Assembly (NCBI GenBank): GCA_937915865.1
Contig: CALGIG010000020.1
Span: forward strand, 1-61,782
Direction of reading: 5' to 3'
DNA from: an uncultured Prolixibacteraceae bacterium
Lineage (GTDB): Bacteria > Bacteroidota > Bacteroidia > Bacteroidales > Prolixibacteraceae
Length of the DNA stretch: 61,782 nt
Part shown: positions 51,429 through 60,031 of the stretch, one piece after another
Position numbering within the stretch: position 1 is the first letter of the stretch
Layout of the letters: each line of letters begins with the position of its first letter
Made by a program: the position numbers and the translations under genes
Notes under the pieces: model-generated
What the model saw: only the letters and a program-made list of their open reading frames with translations
What the model was told of the DNA's origin: nothing
Databases searched by the model: none

Positions 51429-54152
51429 ATGAGAAAAGGTAGATTCGGAAAACAAAAAGTTCGTTTTTTTAAAGTTGGATTACTCATTTTTATTCTTTTA
51501 GCAAGTAACGTCTCATCATTTGCCCGGGGACGGGGGAAAAAACATGCTGAAAAGCAAGCCTTACAACAAAAACTTGCCCCTCTTACCGGATTTGTTGTTG
51601 ACGAAGAATTTAATGAACCGCTTGAAAAAGCTGTAGTAACCATTCCGGGAACATTGATTAGTGTTTTAACCGATCAGCAAGGCAACTTTAAAATAATGCT
51701 TGTTGCCGGAAATTATTCGATTAAAGTGAATTACCCCGGATTTTCAGAAAAATATTACAACGTTTCGGTTTCGCAGGGAATTCATACGCCCATGTTTATT
51801 ATCAAGCTAAAAGCTAACTCAACCGGACGTGACCTGCATCGAAAAATTTCGATTTATGAAAACAAACGGGATTTTCCGCAAAGCATCGAAAATTTCAATA
51901 CTTGGCAAATTAGCGAACAAACAGGTCATCAGGAATTTAACGAAATTTTTAAACAAATTCCATCGGTTAATTTTCAAAGCAATGGAAGCGGGTTTAACGA
52001 TTCAGAAATTGGGTTTAGAGGTAATGATGTGGAAAGAACAAGTTACCTGTTTAACGGTATATTGCTTAATAATCCCGAAACGGGAAAAGTCGGTTCATCG
52101 CTTTTATCTGGATTAACCGATTGGGCAGGACAAATACAGATGGTGAGTGGACAAGCATCCAATTTGCAAAGCCAAACAAGCTATGGCTCAATGGTTAATG
52201 TGTTGCCTATTGCCCCGTTGGAAAAAGCTGGCGCCGAAATAACAGGCATATACGGGAATAATGGCTTTTTGAAAACTACCGCAACCGTTCATTCCGGACT
52301 ATCGAAATACGGATGGGCGTCAACTCTCCAGCTTTCGCGAACAGTTGGCGATGGTATTGTCCAAAATACGGCATTCGAACAATACGGCTTATTCCTGAAT
52401 GTTCATAAGGAAATCAACCAGTTTCATTCATTCTTATTTAATGCAAATGCGGTAATTGAGCAACACGACCGCAATTTTCAGGATTCGATTGGCGCATACA
52501 ACCAATACGGCACAAAGTATAACAGCCAATGGGGTTACCTTGATGAAAAGCCATTTTCGGTAAGTACCAGTTACAATCGAAACCCGATGGTTAGCTTTAC
52601 TCATTTTTGGCACCCGAGAATAAAAACCCATATTACAACTCAACTTTTTGCCCAATTTAACCGGTCGGCCCAACTTTATCTTCAGGGGAAACTGATAAAC
52701 CAAACAATAGATTCTATTCCACGAGATGCTAATGGACAATTGTTAGTTGATAATATTTACAATTGGAATCAGGGTCGGGCAGTTGCAGGCATGGGCATTT
52801 TTAGGTTACCCAATAGCGCCGGTGATTTTATAAATTCAGAAAATGAAGGTTTTACTGTCTTGGCAGGAATAAATCGTGAAATACGGATTGGGTTACGTTC
52901 CGTTGTGACCCGAAACATCAGCAAAAAACTGGACTTTAATGTAGCATTCAACCTGGAGGATTATTGGGCAACACATAACGGGTCAATTCATAATCTGTTG
53001 GGAGCAAACGGATACATTAATTTCTCGGATTTAAACCAACCACAGGGAGATACGATTACGAACCTGTTTAAATCAAAGATTTATACTGATTATAAATCGT
53101 CTGATAAAGTTGGATACTACTACAAATCTGAGGTTCAGACAGGTGGAATCTCTACCCGAATTAATTACCAGGCTGACCGTATATCTTGGTATATGGCTGG
53201 ATCGGCGTCACTTCAAAACTTTATCCGAACCGATTACTTTAACTACCTTTATACCAACACAGAACGTCAGGTTAAAATTGAATTCCAACCTGGGGGAAAT
53301 ATACAAACAGGTTTGAAATTTAATTTCTGGAAATATCACTCCATGCACTTGAATGCCTCGTACGGAAGCTATCAACCCTTATTTGCCAGCGTTTTCCCTA
53401 CTTACAACAACTGGCAAAACCCCGACATAAAAAATGAGCAAAATTTAATTGCAGAATTTGGGTACACTATTTTTAGCCGAAAATTAAAAGTTGAAGCCAT
53501 TGGCTATTGGTCTCAACTAAAAAATCGCTCTCTGGCCTGCTATTCAAATCTAAATGAGGGCGACTCGTTTGGTTTGGTTAACCAACTTCAGGAAATACAC
53601 CAGGGAGTGGAATTGAAAACTTCGTACAAACTCTCCAAAAATTTTCAGGTCAATATTAACGGGTTACTTGGCGACTGGACTTATACAAAAGATGCACAAT
53701 CAATAGTTTACGACAAGAATAAAGCAATTACCAGTAAAAATGAATTGTGGTTAAATGGGCTGAGAATAGCCAATACACCACAATTCACGCTATTTGCCGA
53801 AGCAGAATACCGTTGGGCTCACAATTTTTACATCAGGTTTAATTATTACAGGGCTGAGCAAATTTATATGCCTTTTGGTCTTTATGATTTTAAAAACCTG
53901 ACCAACCGAAGTGATTATAAACAAGCACAATTGCCCAAATACGATTTGATTGGCGCTAGTGGAAATTACCTTTTCAAATTCAGTAAACTACCTGCAATGA
54001 ACCTGATTTTCGGAGTACAAAACATCCTGGATACCGAATACATTGAATACTCCTCAACCAATTTCCCGGAAGGCGACAAACGATACACAGCCAATCAGGT
54101 ATATTATGGAATGGGCCGAACCTGGTTTGCCGGGATGAAGATTCAGTTTTAA
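51429..54152 (+). CDS. TonB-dependent receptor with carboxypeptidase-like N-terminal domain
   Basis: 907 residues from the ATG at 51429, preferred over the upstream TTG at 51375 because a clean signal peptide (VGLLIFILLASNVSSFARG) starts near it. A Lys/Arg-rich segment precedes a carboxypeptidase-regulatory-like domain (TGFVVDEEFNEPLEKAVVTI). The plug follows (FKQIPSVNFQSNGSGFNDSE, then GFRGNDVERTSYLFNGI). The large barrel ends with an NILDTEYIEYSSTNFPEGDK segment and an aromatic C-terminus. It has no STN domain and no SusD partner, so it is not a SusC pair. The ligand is unknown. The upstream terminator separates it from the PUL. Confidence 0.9.
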   Translation: MRKGRFGKQKVRFFKVGLLIFILLASNVSSFARGRGKKHAEKQALQQKLAPLTGFVVDEEFNEPLEKAVVTIPGTLISVLTDQQGNFKIMLVAGNYSIKVNYPGFSEKYYNVSVSQGIHTPMFIIKLKANSTGRDLHRKISIYENKRDFPQSIENFNTWQISEQTGHQEFNEIFKQIPSVNFQSNGSGFNDSEIGFRGNDVERTSYLFNGILLNNPETGKVGSSLLSGLTDWAGQIQMVSGQASNLQSQTSYGSMVNVLPIAPLEKAGAEITGIYGNNGFLKTTATVHSGLSKYGWASTLQLSRTVGDGIVQNTAFEQYGLFLNVHKEINQFHSFLFNANAVIEQHDRNFQDSIGAYNQYGTKYNSQWGYLDEKPFSVSTSYNRNPMVSFTHFWHPRIKTHITTQLFAQFNRSAQLYLQGKLINQTIDSIPRDANGQLLVDNIYNWNQGRAVAGMGIFRLPNSAGDFINSENEGFTVLAGINREIRIGLRSVVTRNISKKLDFNVAFNLEDYWATHNGSIHNLLGANGYINFSDLNQPQGDTITNLFKSKIYTDYKSSDKVGYYYKSEVQTGGISTRINYQADRISWYMAGSASLQNFIRTDYFNYLYTNTERQVKIEFQPGGNIQTGLKFNFWKYHSMHLNASYGSYQPLFASVFPTYNNWQNPDIKNEQNLIAEFGYTIFSRKLKVEAIGYWSQLKNRSLACYSNLNEGDSFGLVNQLQEIHQGVELKTSYKLSKNFQVNINGLLGDWTYTKDAQSIVYDKNKAITSKNELWLNGLRIANTPQFTLFAEAEYRWAHNFYIRFNYYRAEQIYMPFGLYDFKNLTNRSDYKQAQLPKYDLIGASGNYLFKFSKLPAMNLIFGVQNILDTEYIEYSSTNFPEGDKRYTANQVYYGMGRTWFAGMKIQF

Positions 54153-54161
54153 GTATAAAAA

Positions 54162-54189
54162 AGCCCGCCGGTTTATACTCCGGCAGGCT
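54162..54189. terminator. Terminator between convergent genes
   Basis: AGCCCGCCGG (54162-54171) pairs with CCGGCAGGCT (54180-54189) with one mismatch. On the minus strand it is followed by TTTTTT, fitting termination of the FAD-dependent gene. On the plus strand it follows the TonB receptor stop codon by 9 nt. Confidence 0.8.
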
Positions 54190-54215
54190 CATATAATCAG
54201 GTATAAAAAAGCTTT

Positions 54216-55880
54216 TTATTGCTTGATCTGAGACAGCTCAAGAATTTGACCGTCTTTCAGCAAGGCGTCTTTAAGTTCAGAATAATTGACATCCTGAACT
54301 GTTGATTTTTTGTCAATAGCCAAAACTGCGGCCTTCACTGCCGATTGCCCCAAAATCATAAATACGGGTTCCATACGGATTGATCCATAAGCAATATGGC
54401 TTGACGAAACACAAACCGGAACCAAAAGATTAGTACATTCTTCTTTCTTTGGAATAATTGAACCATAAGAAATAGAATAAGGGTCGTGCGGATGAACACC
54501 AATATCACCTTCATTCTGCACATAACCTTCGGCAGTTACATACCGCTGAACATTGTGCGAATCCATTGCATACGAACCCATTCCAATCGGGTTAGGCACT
54601 TCGCGTTTGGCCAGCACATCGTTTTCGGTAGTTACATAAACACCCACCATGCGTCGGGCTTCGCGAATATACAATTGCCTCGACCAGTTTGCATTGTCCA
54701 AAAACTCATCTTTTGCCAGTCCCCACTGCTGCATTTCATCGTGAATTTCTTTCGGAACCCGCAAATTGTTTGCCACATAATACAGCAATCCTTTCTGGTA
54801 ATTTTCGTGTTCTTTAATAATTTCCCTGCGGCGTTCATACGAGGCTTCAGGATAATCGTAATTCATACCAATAAAATCGCTACTGAACGGGCCATGATTA
54901 TTGGTGTCGGTTTTGCGGTTCGGAATCAGGTCGAATTTCTCGAACCATTCGCGCCAACCAGCATCGAACACGCGACCAAGTAACTCATATTTAGCAGGAT
55001 CATAATTTTCAGGTTTGGGGAAAGGGACCCTGTTTTCGGGATGGTTGCTCATGCAAAGACGGAAACAGTAGGCCTGAATTTTGTTGTCTCCCGAACAATT
55101 GGGTGCAATTGGTTCAGGAGAAATGCCATACAACAAACCACTTTCGGGTTTTCCGGGAATTTTATACGGATCAACCTTGGTTTTAAAGTAATGGCCATGC
55201 TGAAATACTCCTGCCTGAACACCGTTCCATGTTTCGCTATAAACAGAGCAGGCTTCGCGGCCAACATGATATGAAACACCGGCTGCCGCCATCAAATCGC
55301 CTTCGTAAGTGGCATCAATAAAAACTTTACCTGAAAACAGTTTTCCTGACAGCGTTTTAAACGAAGAGATTTTGCCATTCTTTTTACTTACACCGCCCGG
55401 CGATCTGTCCAACCACTCGTTGCGCAATACGGTAAGTTTATATTCCGAAACAAAGTCTTCGAAAACCTTTTCGGCGATGTGAGGTTCAAAAATCCACATG
55501 GTGCGGTTTTCGCCGTCCATAGCAACAGTTCCCTGACCCTTGTTACCAAACTCAGAGTGCTTTTGCCATTTCCAGGCTGTCGAATCGTTATAGTATTTCC
55601 AAACGCGGTGATAAAACTCGCGCGAAAGTCCACCAATGGTCGATTTATTACCGGTATCAGTAAAACCTAGTCCGCCTGACGAAAGCCCGCCCAAATGCGT
55701 GTCGGGCGAAACTACAATAACCGATTTGTCCGATTTTACGGCCTCAACAGCAGCAATTACCGCAGCAGAGGTTCCACCATAAATGATGATGTCGGCACTG
55801 TAAGTTGCTGTTGATGAGGTATTTTTACAAGCATGAAAAATACTTATCAATACAACAAGTAGGAAATACAAATTCTTCAT
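54216..55880 (-). CDS. FAD-dependent oxidoreductase, lipoprotein
   Basis: 554 residues. A lipoprotein signal ends in FHAC18. The dinucleotide-binding start ADIIIYGGTSAAVIAAVEAV (G35, G36) is followed by HLGGLSSGGLGFTD, a flavin-binding signature of this family. The middle has IDATYEGDLMAAAGVSYHVG and the C-terminus CVSSSHIAYGSIRMEPVFMI with LGQSAVKAAVLAI. Such proteins are often labelled xanthan lyase in databases, which the sequence does not support. It probably oxidises a sugar or sugar alcohol outside the cytoplasm. A truncated paralogue follows directly upstream on the same strand (gap 4 nt). Confidence 0.85.
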   Translation of the reverse strand: MKNLYFLLVVLISIFHACKNTSSTATYSADIIIYGGTSAAVIAAVEAVKSDKSVIVVSPDTHLGGLSSGGLGFTDTGNKSTIGGLSREFYHRVWKYYNDSTAWKWQKHSEFGNKGQGTVAMDGENRTMWIFEPHIAEKVFEDFVSEYKLTVLRNEWLDRSPGGVSKKNGKISSFKTLSGKLFSGKVFIDATYEGDLMAAAGVSYHVGREACSVYSETWNGVQAGVFQHGHYFKTKVDPYKIPGKPESGLLYGISPEPIAPNCSGDNKIQAYCFRLCMSNHPENRVPFPKPENYDPAKYELLGRVFDAGWREWFEKFDLIPNRKTDTNNHGPFSSDFIGMNYDYPEASYERRREIIKEHENYQKGLLYYVANNLRVPKEIHDEMQQWGLAKDEFLDNANWSRQLYIREARRMVGVYVTTENDVLAKREVPNPIGMGSYAMDSHNVQRYVTAEGYVQNEGDIGVHPHDPYSISYGSIIPKKEECTNLLVPVCVSSSHIAYGSIRMEPVFMILGQSAVKAAVLAIDKKSTVQDVNYSELKDALLKDGQILELSQIKQ

Positions 55881-55884
55881 AATA

Positions 55885-56994
55885 TCATTCGTTAATTTTT
55901 ACTTCTAAAACCTGTTTGTCTTCCAATAGTTTTTTTTGCAACTGAAAATAATCAATATCCTGAATAGCATTCTTTTGATTAATGGCCTGGCAGGCTGCTG
56001 TTGCTGCCGACTGACCAAGTACCATAAAAACTGGTTCCATGCGTATTGAGCCAAAAGCTATATGCGTGGAACTTACACATACAGGAACTAACAAATTCGT
56101 ACACTCGTTTTTTTTGGGTACAATTGATCGGTAACTTATTGGATAAGGATAAGAAACGTGCGCTTCCACATTACCTTCATTCTGAACAAAACCATTAGCA
56201 TCAACATATCGTTGCACGTTATGCGAATCCATACCATAAGCCCCCATTCCCACAGTGTCATCGATTACTTCAATTCGTTCACAATTTTTTTGAGACATTA
56301 CATAACCGCTTTTCATACGGCGGGCTTCCCTGATATAAAGCTGCTGCTGCCATCCGTCACTTCCTGGTTCATATTCATCCTTGCACGTACCCCATGTTGA
56401 TACAATATCGCGTACTTTTTGCGGTATCCGGGGATGATAAGCCAATGTCCACATTAATCCCTGCTGGTAGTCTCTATGGGCCTGAACAATTTTTTCCCGT
56501 TCTTTATAACTTGCCTCGGGATAATCATAATTCTGACCGATAAAATCGGTAGAAAATCCTTTCTGGTTATTGGTATCTGTTTTTTTATTGGGCATCGGAG
56601 AATTTATCCACGGAACGAACTTGTCTCCATAAGAATACATTTGATCGATAGCGCCAACAGCGGCTTCATAATTCCGAAATAAAAGTTCATAATTCAATTC
56701 GTTATAATTGTCCGGTTTCTTAAAGGGTATCCTGTTTTCAGGTTGATTAGTAAGTGTCATTCGAAAACAGTAAGCTTGTATACCTTTATCTCCATGGCCA
56801 TCAATTCCAGGACGTCCATTTTTAACAATATACGACAATAACCCGCTTTCTGGCTTGCCTTTGACAATGTACGGGTCTACTCCGTCGATAAAATTATGAT
56901 TATATCCATTCCGCGAAAGTGTCCATTTTAACGTTCTGTTGATTTTATTTGCCTGAACTCCATTTAAGGTTTCGCCATATTCACTGTTTGACTC
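55885..56994 (-). pseudogene. 5'-truncated FAD-dependent oxidoreductase paralogue
   Basis: The frame is open from its stop at 55885 back to about 56994 and encodes the C-terminal two-thirds of a paralogue of the gene at 54216. Shared blocks are KPESGLL, KIQAYCFRL/GIQAYCFRM, DFIGxNYDYPEASY and CVSSTHIAFGSIRMEPVFMV. The homology begins at ESNSEYGETLNGVQ and has no N-terminal flavin-binding half. Upstream of 56994 the sequence switches to a decayed transposase on the other strand. The only usable start inside is a TTG at 56838, which would give a 317-residue fragment without a nucleotide-binding domain, so it is probably non-functional. The promoter is lost too. Confidence 0.85.
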
Positions 56995-57411
56995 GGGAAG
57001 CAGCTCCTGGCCCGCAGCAGGTAATTGTTGTTCAAGTCAGCAGAAAAATGGACCAAAAAACAAAAGCAGCGTGTCGAGATATTGTTTGGACAATACCCCG
57101 ACCTGAAGAAAGCTTACTGACTGACCCATTCTCTGTGGATGATATTCGCCCACACAACAACCAAAGGTGTGGCTTACACCAAACTGGCAAGGTGGTACAA
57201 CGATATTACAGAATCCGGTTTCGACTCTTTCAATACGATATCGGCCACAATTTATGCCCATTACGCAAACATCCTGAACTTCTTCGACAATCGGGCAACA
57301 AACGCTTTTGCCAAATCTTTCAACTCCAAATTAAAGGCTTTCAAGTCTACCCAGCGAGGAGTAACTGATATCCCGTTCTTCCTGTTCAGACGATCTAAAA
57401 TTTATGCTTAA
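56995..57411 (+). pseudogene. Decayed transposase C-terminus (IS remnant)
   Basis: In one frame this reads as the last 139 codons of a DDE transposase of a type common in Bacteroidota (ISL3-like by recall). It includes KQLLARSR, EKWTKKQKQRVEILFGQYPD, a TTTKGVAYTKLARWYND segment, SFNTISATIYAHYANILNFF, and NRATNAFAKSFNSKLKAF. Two stop codons interrupt it (TAA at 57022-57024, TGA at 57118-57120). The N-terminal part of the transposase is missing: the break with the FAD paralogue falls at about 56994/56995, so both genes were truncated at the same junction. A likely IS end lies in the AT-rich DNA between 57412 and 57537. Confidence 0.85.
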
Positions 57412-57537
57412 TAAAACTCCTCCATAAGAATATGAAATGATCCGGCGTAGGGCATTTAAATTAAATATAGGGTACTTTGCCATTTTATTTGAACGAATAG
57501 AAATTACCCAATTTAGGGGAATTTCTATTGAAAAGGG

Positions 57538-59733
57538 TTATTGTTGTAATTTGTTTTTCAGATAATTGGTCATTTTAGTGTAAAGGTGCATGGTAGTATT
57601 TCCACCACGGATGCCATGGTTACGGTTGGTATATATAGCCATATCGAACTGAACCCCTGCTTGTACCATACGCTCGGCAAATTCCATAGTGTTTTGCAAA
57701 TGAACATTGTCATCAGCCGATCCATGAATCAAAAGGTAATTTCCCTTAATTTTTTCAGCATGACTTAATGGTGAATTGTCGTCATAGCCATCAGGGTTTT
57801 CTTTTGGAGTGCGCATATAGCGTTCGGTGTAAACGCTGTCGTAAAAACGCCAATTGGTTACCGGGGCAACCGAAATTCCTGTATTAAAAACATCTGCTCC
57901 TTTTTCCATACAAAGAGCGGCCATAAATCCGCCATAACTCCAGCCCCAAATGGCTATTTTATTTTTATTGACAAATGGTAATGTGCCTAAATATTTTGCG
58001 GCCTCAACCTGGTCGTCCGATTCGTATTTCCCTAATTGCTGATAGGTCATTTTTCTGAATTCTTCGCCACGGGCGCCAGTTCCACGCGGATCGACACATG
58101 CAACAACAAAACCTTCCTGGGCCAGGTAATCGTCCCAGTCAACACTCCAGCGGTCGATAACAGATTGCGAATTTGGTCCGCTGTATTGGGTCATTACAAC
58201 CGGGTATTTTTTTGATGGATCAAAACTAGCAGGTTTCAACATCCAGCCATTTAATTCAACTCCTTCTGACGTTTTAAACGTGAAAAATTCTTTTTTACTA
58301 AGGTTATATTCTTTAAGTTGATTTTTCAGAGCTGAGTTGTCTTCTAACGTACGGATCAATTTACCGGATTGTTCGTGTAGTGTAACCAGGAACGGTGTTT
58401 CAATGTTTGTAAATGTATTGATGAAAAACTGATAACCTGCACTGAAATCGGCTTGATTTGTTCCACTCTGGGTTGAAAGTTTCCCTGATTTCTTTCCATC
58501 GAGGCTAACAAAATAAACCTCGCGGCGTAGCGGCGATTCTTTGGCTGCCTGGTAATAAAAGATTTTTTTGACAGGGTCAAAACCATAGAAAGCAGTTACA
58601 TCAAAATTGCCACTGGTGAGTTGTTTTGTCTGGAAACCTTGTCTGTCATATAAATAAAGATGGGAATAACCATTCCTTTCGCTATTCACTACTATATATT
58701 TATTGTCGGGCAAGAATATAAAATTGTCGAAAAATTCTTCAGAAATATACCGTTTGTTCTTTTCGGTAAAAAATGAGCGGGTATCACCTGTAAATGGGTT
58801 AGAAAGAACTATATCAACCTGGTTTTGTAATCGGTTTAATTTCATTATAGCCAAATCCGACGCGTCGGCAGTCCATTTTATACGTGGAATATACTGTTCT
58901 GTGTCTTTTCCAACTTCGGCAGTCACACTGCTTTTCGATTTTAAATCGTAGATCAGAACATTTACAACCGAGTTTTTCTCTCCGGCTTTGGGATACTTGA
59001 AGCTATAATTTCCAGGATATATTTCATTTTCTTTAAGTTGTGGCGCCTGTCCCTGGTACATGGGTATATTGAAAACGGGAACCTCCGTTTCATTAAATTT
59101 TATAAAAGCCAAAAATTTACTGTCAGGCGACCATTCAAAAGCTTTATTGAAACCAAATTCTTCCTCGTAAACCCAATCCGGGGCTCCGTTGATGATCTCA
59201 TTTTGTTTCCCGTCTTTGGTAACCTGATTTTCAGTTCCAAATTTCAAGCTTTTTATGAAGATATTATTGCTTCTTATAAAGGCAACCCGTTCACCATCAG
59301 GTGAGAATGTTGCTAGTTGTTGGGCTCCGTTTTTCGAAAGCGGAGTCATTTCTTTTGTAGTTCTGTTCCAGACAAAGTATTCGGCAGTGAATGAATGACG
59401 GTACAGTTGAGTGCGATTTGTTGTAAAAAGAATTTTTGTTTCGTCGTCGCTGAAAGCATATTCAGAGAACTCCTTAAAGCCTGGATTTTCTATTTTCGAT
59501 AAATCGAAAAGTTCTTCCACTTTATTCCCGCTTTTGTAGCTATACTTAACTATTTTCGACCCGTTTTCTTCAGTCGTATAGTTTAAACCATCTTTCATCG
59601 AGCGTAAACCGTAAAGCGATTTTTGTACGAATAATCTTTTTCCGACAACGTCGTTTAATTCAATTCTTTTTTGTGAAAATGCTGAAAATGAGATTAGTAT
59701 CAGCAAAAGTATAGTGCTTTTTTGAATCATCAT
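57538..59733 (-). CDS. S9 family dipeptidyl peptidase IV
   Basis: 731 residues with a signal peptide (STILLLILISFSAFSQ). An N-terminal beta-propeller covers about 50-470 (NEIINGAPDWVYEEEFGFNK carries the Glu pair that binds substrate N-termini in DPP IV). The alpha/beta hydrolase domain follows, with GWSYGGF giving Ser599, GSADDNVH giving Asp674 and RNHGIRGG giving His706. It removes dipeptides (X-Pro or X-Ala) from peptide N-termini in the periplasm. It is transcribed divergently from thrS. It is unrelated to the neighbouring PULs. Confidence 0.93.
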   Translation of the reverse strand: MMIQKSTILLLILISFSAFSQKRIELNDVVGKRLFVQKSLYGLRSMKDGLNYTTEENGSKIVKYSYKSGNKVEELFDLSKIENPGFKEFSEYAFSDDETKILFTTNRTQLYRHSFTAEYFVWNRTTKEMTPLSKNGAQQLATFSPDGERVAFIRSNNIFIKSLKFGTENQVTKDGKQNEIINGAPDWVYEEEFGFNKAFEWSPDSKFLAFIKFNETEVPVFNIPMYQGQAPQLKENEIYPGNYSFKYPKAGEKNSVVNVLIYDLKSKSSVTAEVGKDTEQYIPRIKWTADASDLAIMKLNRLQNQVDIVLSNPFTGDTRSFFTEKNKRYISEEFFDNFIFLPDNKYIVVNSERNGYSHLYLYDRQGFQTKQLTSGNFDVTAFYGFDPVKKIFYYQAAKESPLRREVYFVSLDGKKSGKLSTQSGTNQADFSAGYQFFINTFTNIETPFLVTLHEQSGKLIRTLEDNSALKNQLKEYNLSKKEFFTFKTSEGVELNGWMLKPASFDPSKKYPVVMTQYSGPNSQSVIDRWSVDWDDYLAQEGFVVACVDPRGTGARGEEFRKMTYQQLGKYESDDQVEAAKYLGTLPFVNKNKIAIWGWSYGGFMAALCMEKGADVFNTGISVAPVTNWRFYDSVYTERYMRTPKENPDGYDDNSPLSHAEKIKGNYLLIHGSADDNVHLQNTMEFAERMVQAGVQFDMAIYTNRNHGIRGGNTTMHLYTKMTNYLKNKLQQ

Positions 59734-59995
59734 AGTCTCCCGAGTTTATTGGTTTATTGTTGACTCAAAACTTCGAATTTTTTTCCAGATAAAAAAGTCG
59801 AATAATCAAGTCGTATGAAAAACAGGTGTAATATCCTTCAAAAATAATTCAACAGTAAAAGTTTGATCAGCAAATATGGTCTGAAACAGCTCAATTATTT
59901 TATATATGTTGTTTTTCTTGATTATAATTTGAATTTCAGGCATTCTTTATTCTCCAAATTCGAATAAACCTTGATGACTTTTTTCGATTAATACT

Positions 59996-60003
59996 TATCT
60001 TTG
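59996..60003 (+). promoter_or_regulatory. thrS promoter -7 box
   Basis: TATCTTTG is an excellent match to TAnnTTTG and is followed by CACC, 28 nt upstream of the ATG at 60032. A TTG at 59971-59973 could serve as the -33 part (spacing about 22 nt). The rest of the 298-nt divergent gap (59734-60031) has no gene. Confidence 0.75.
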
Positions 60004-60031
60004 CACCCTGTTTCCAAAAAAGCATTATACA

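Noticed and set aside
54216..55880. Xanthan lyase
   Set aside because: The sequence is a flavin-binding oxidoreductase; no lyase fold is visible.
57139..57411. A 90-residue independent gene
   Set aside because: It is the C-terminal piece of a transposase frame that is interrupted by stop codons upstream.
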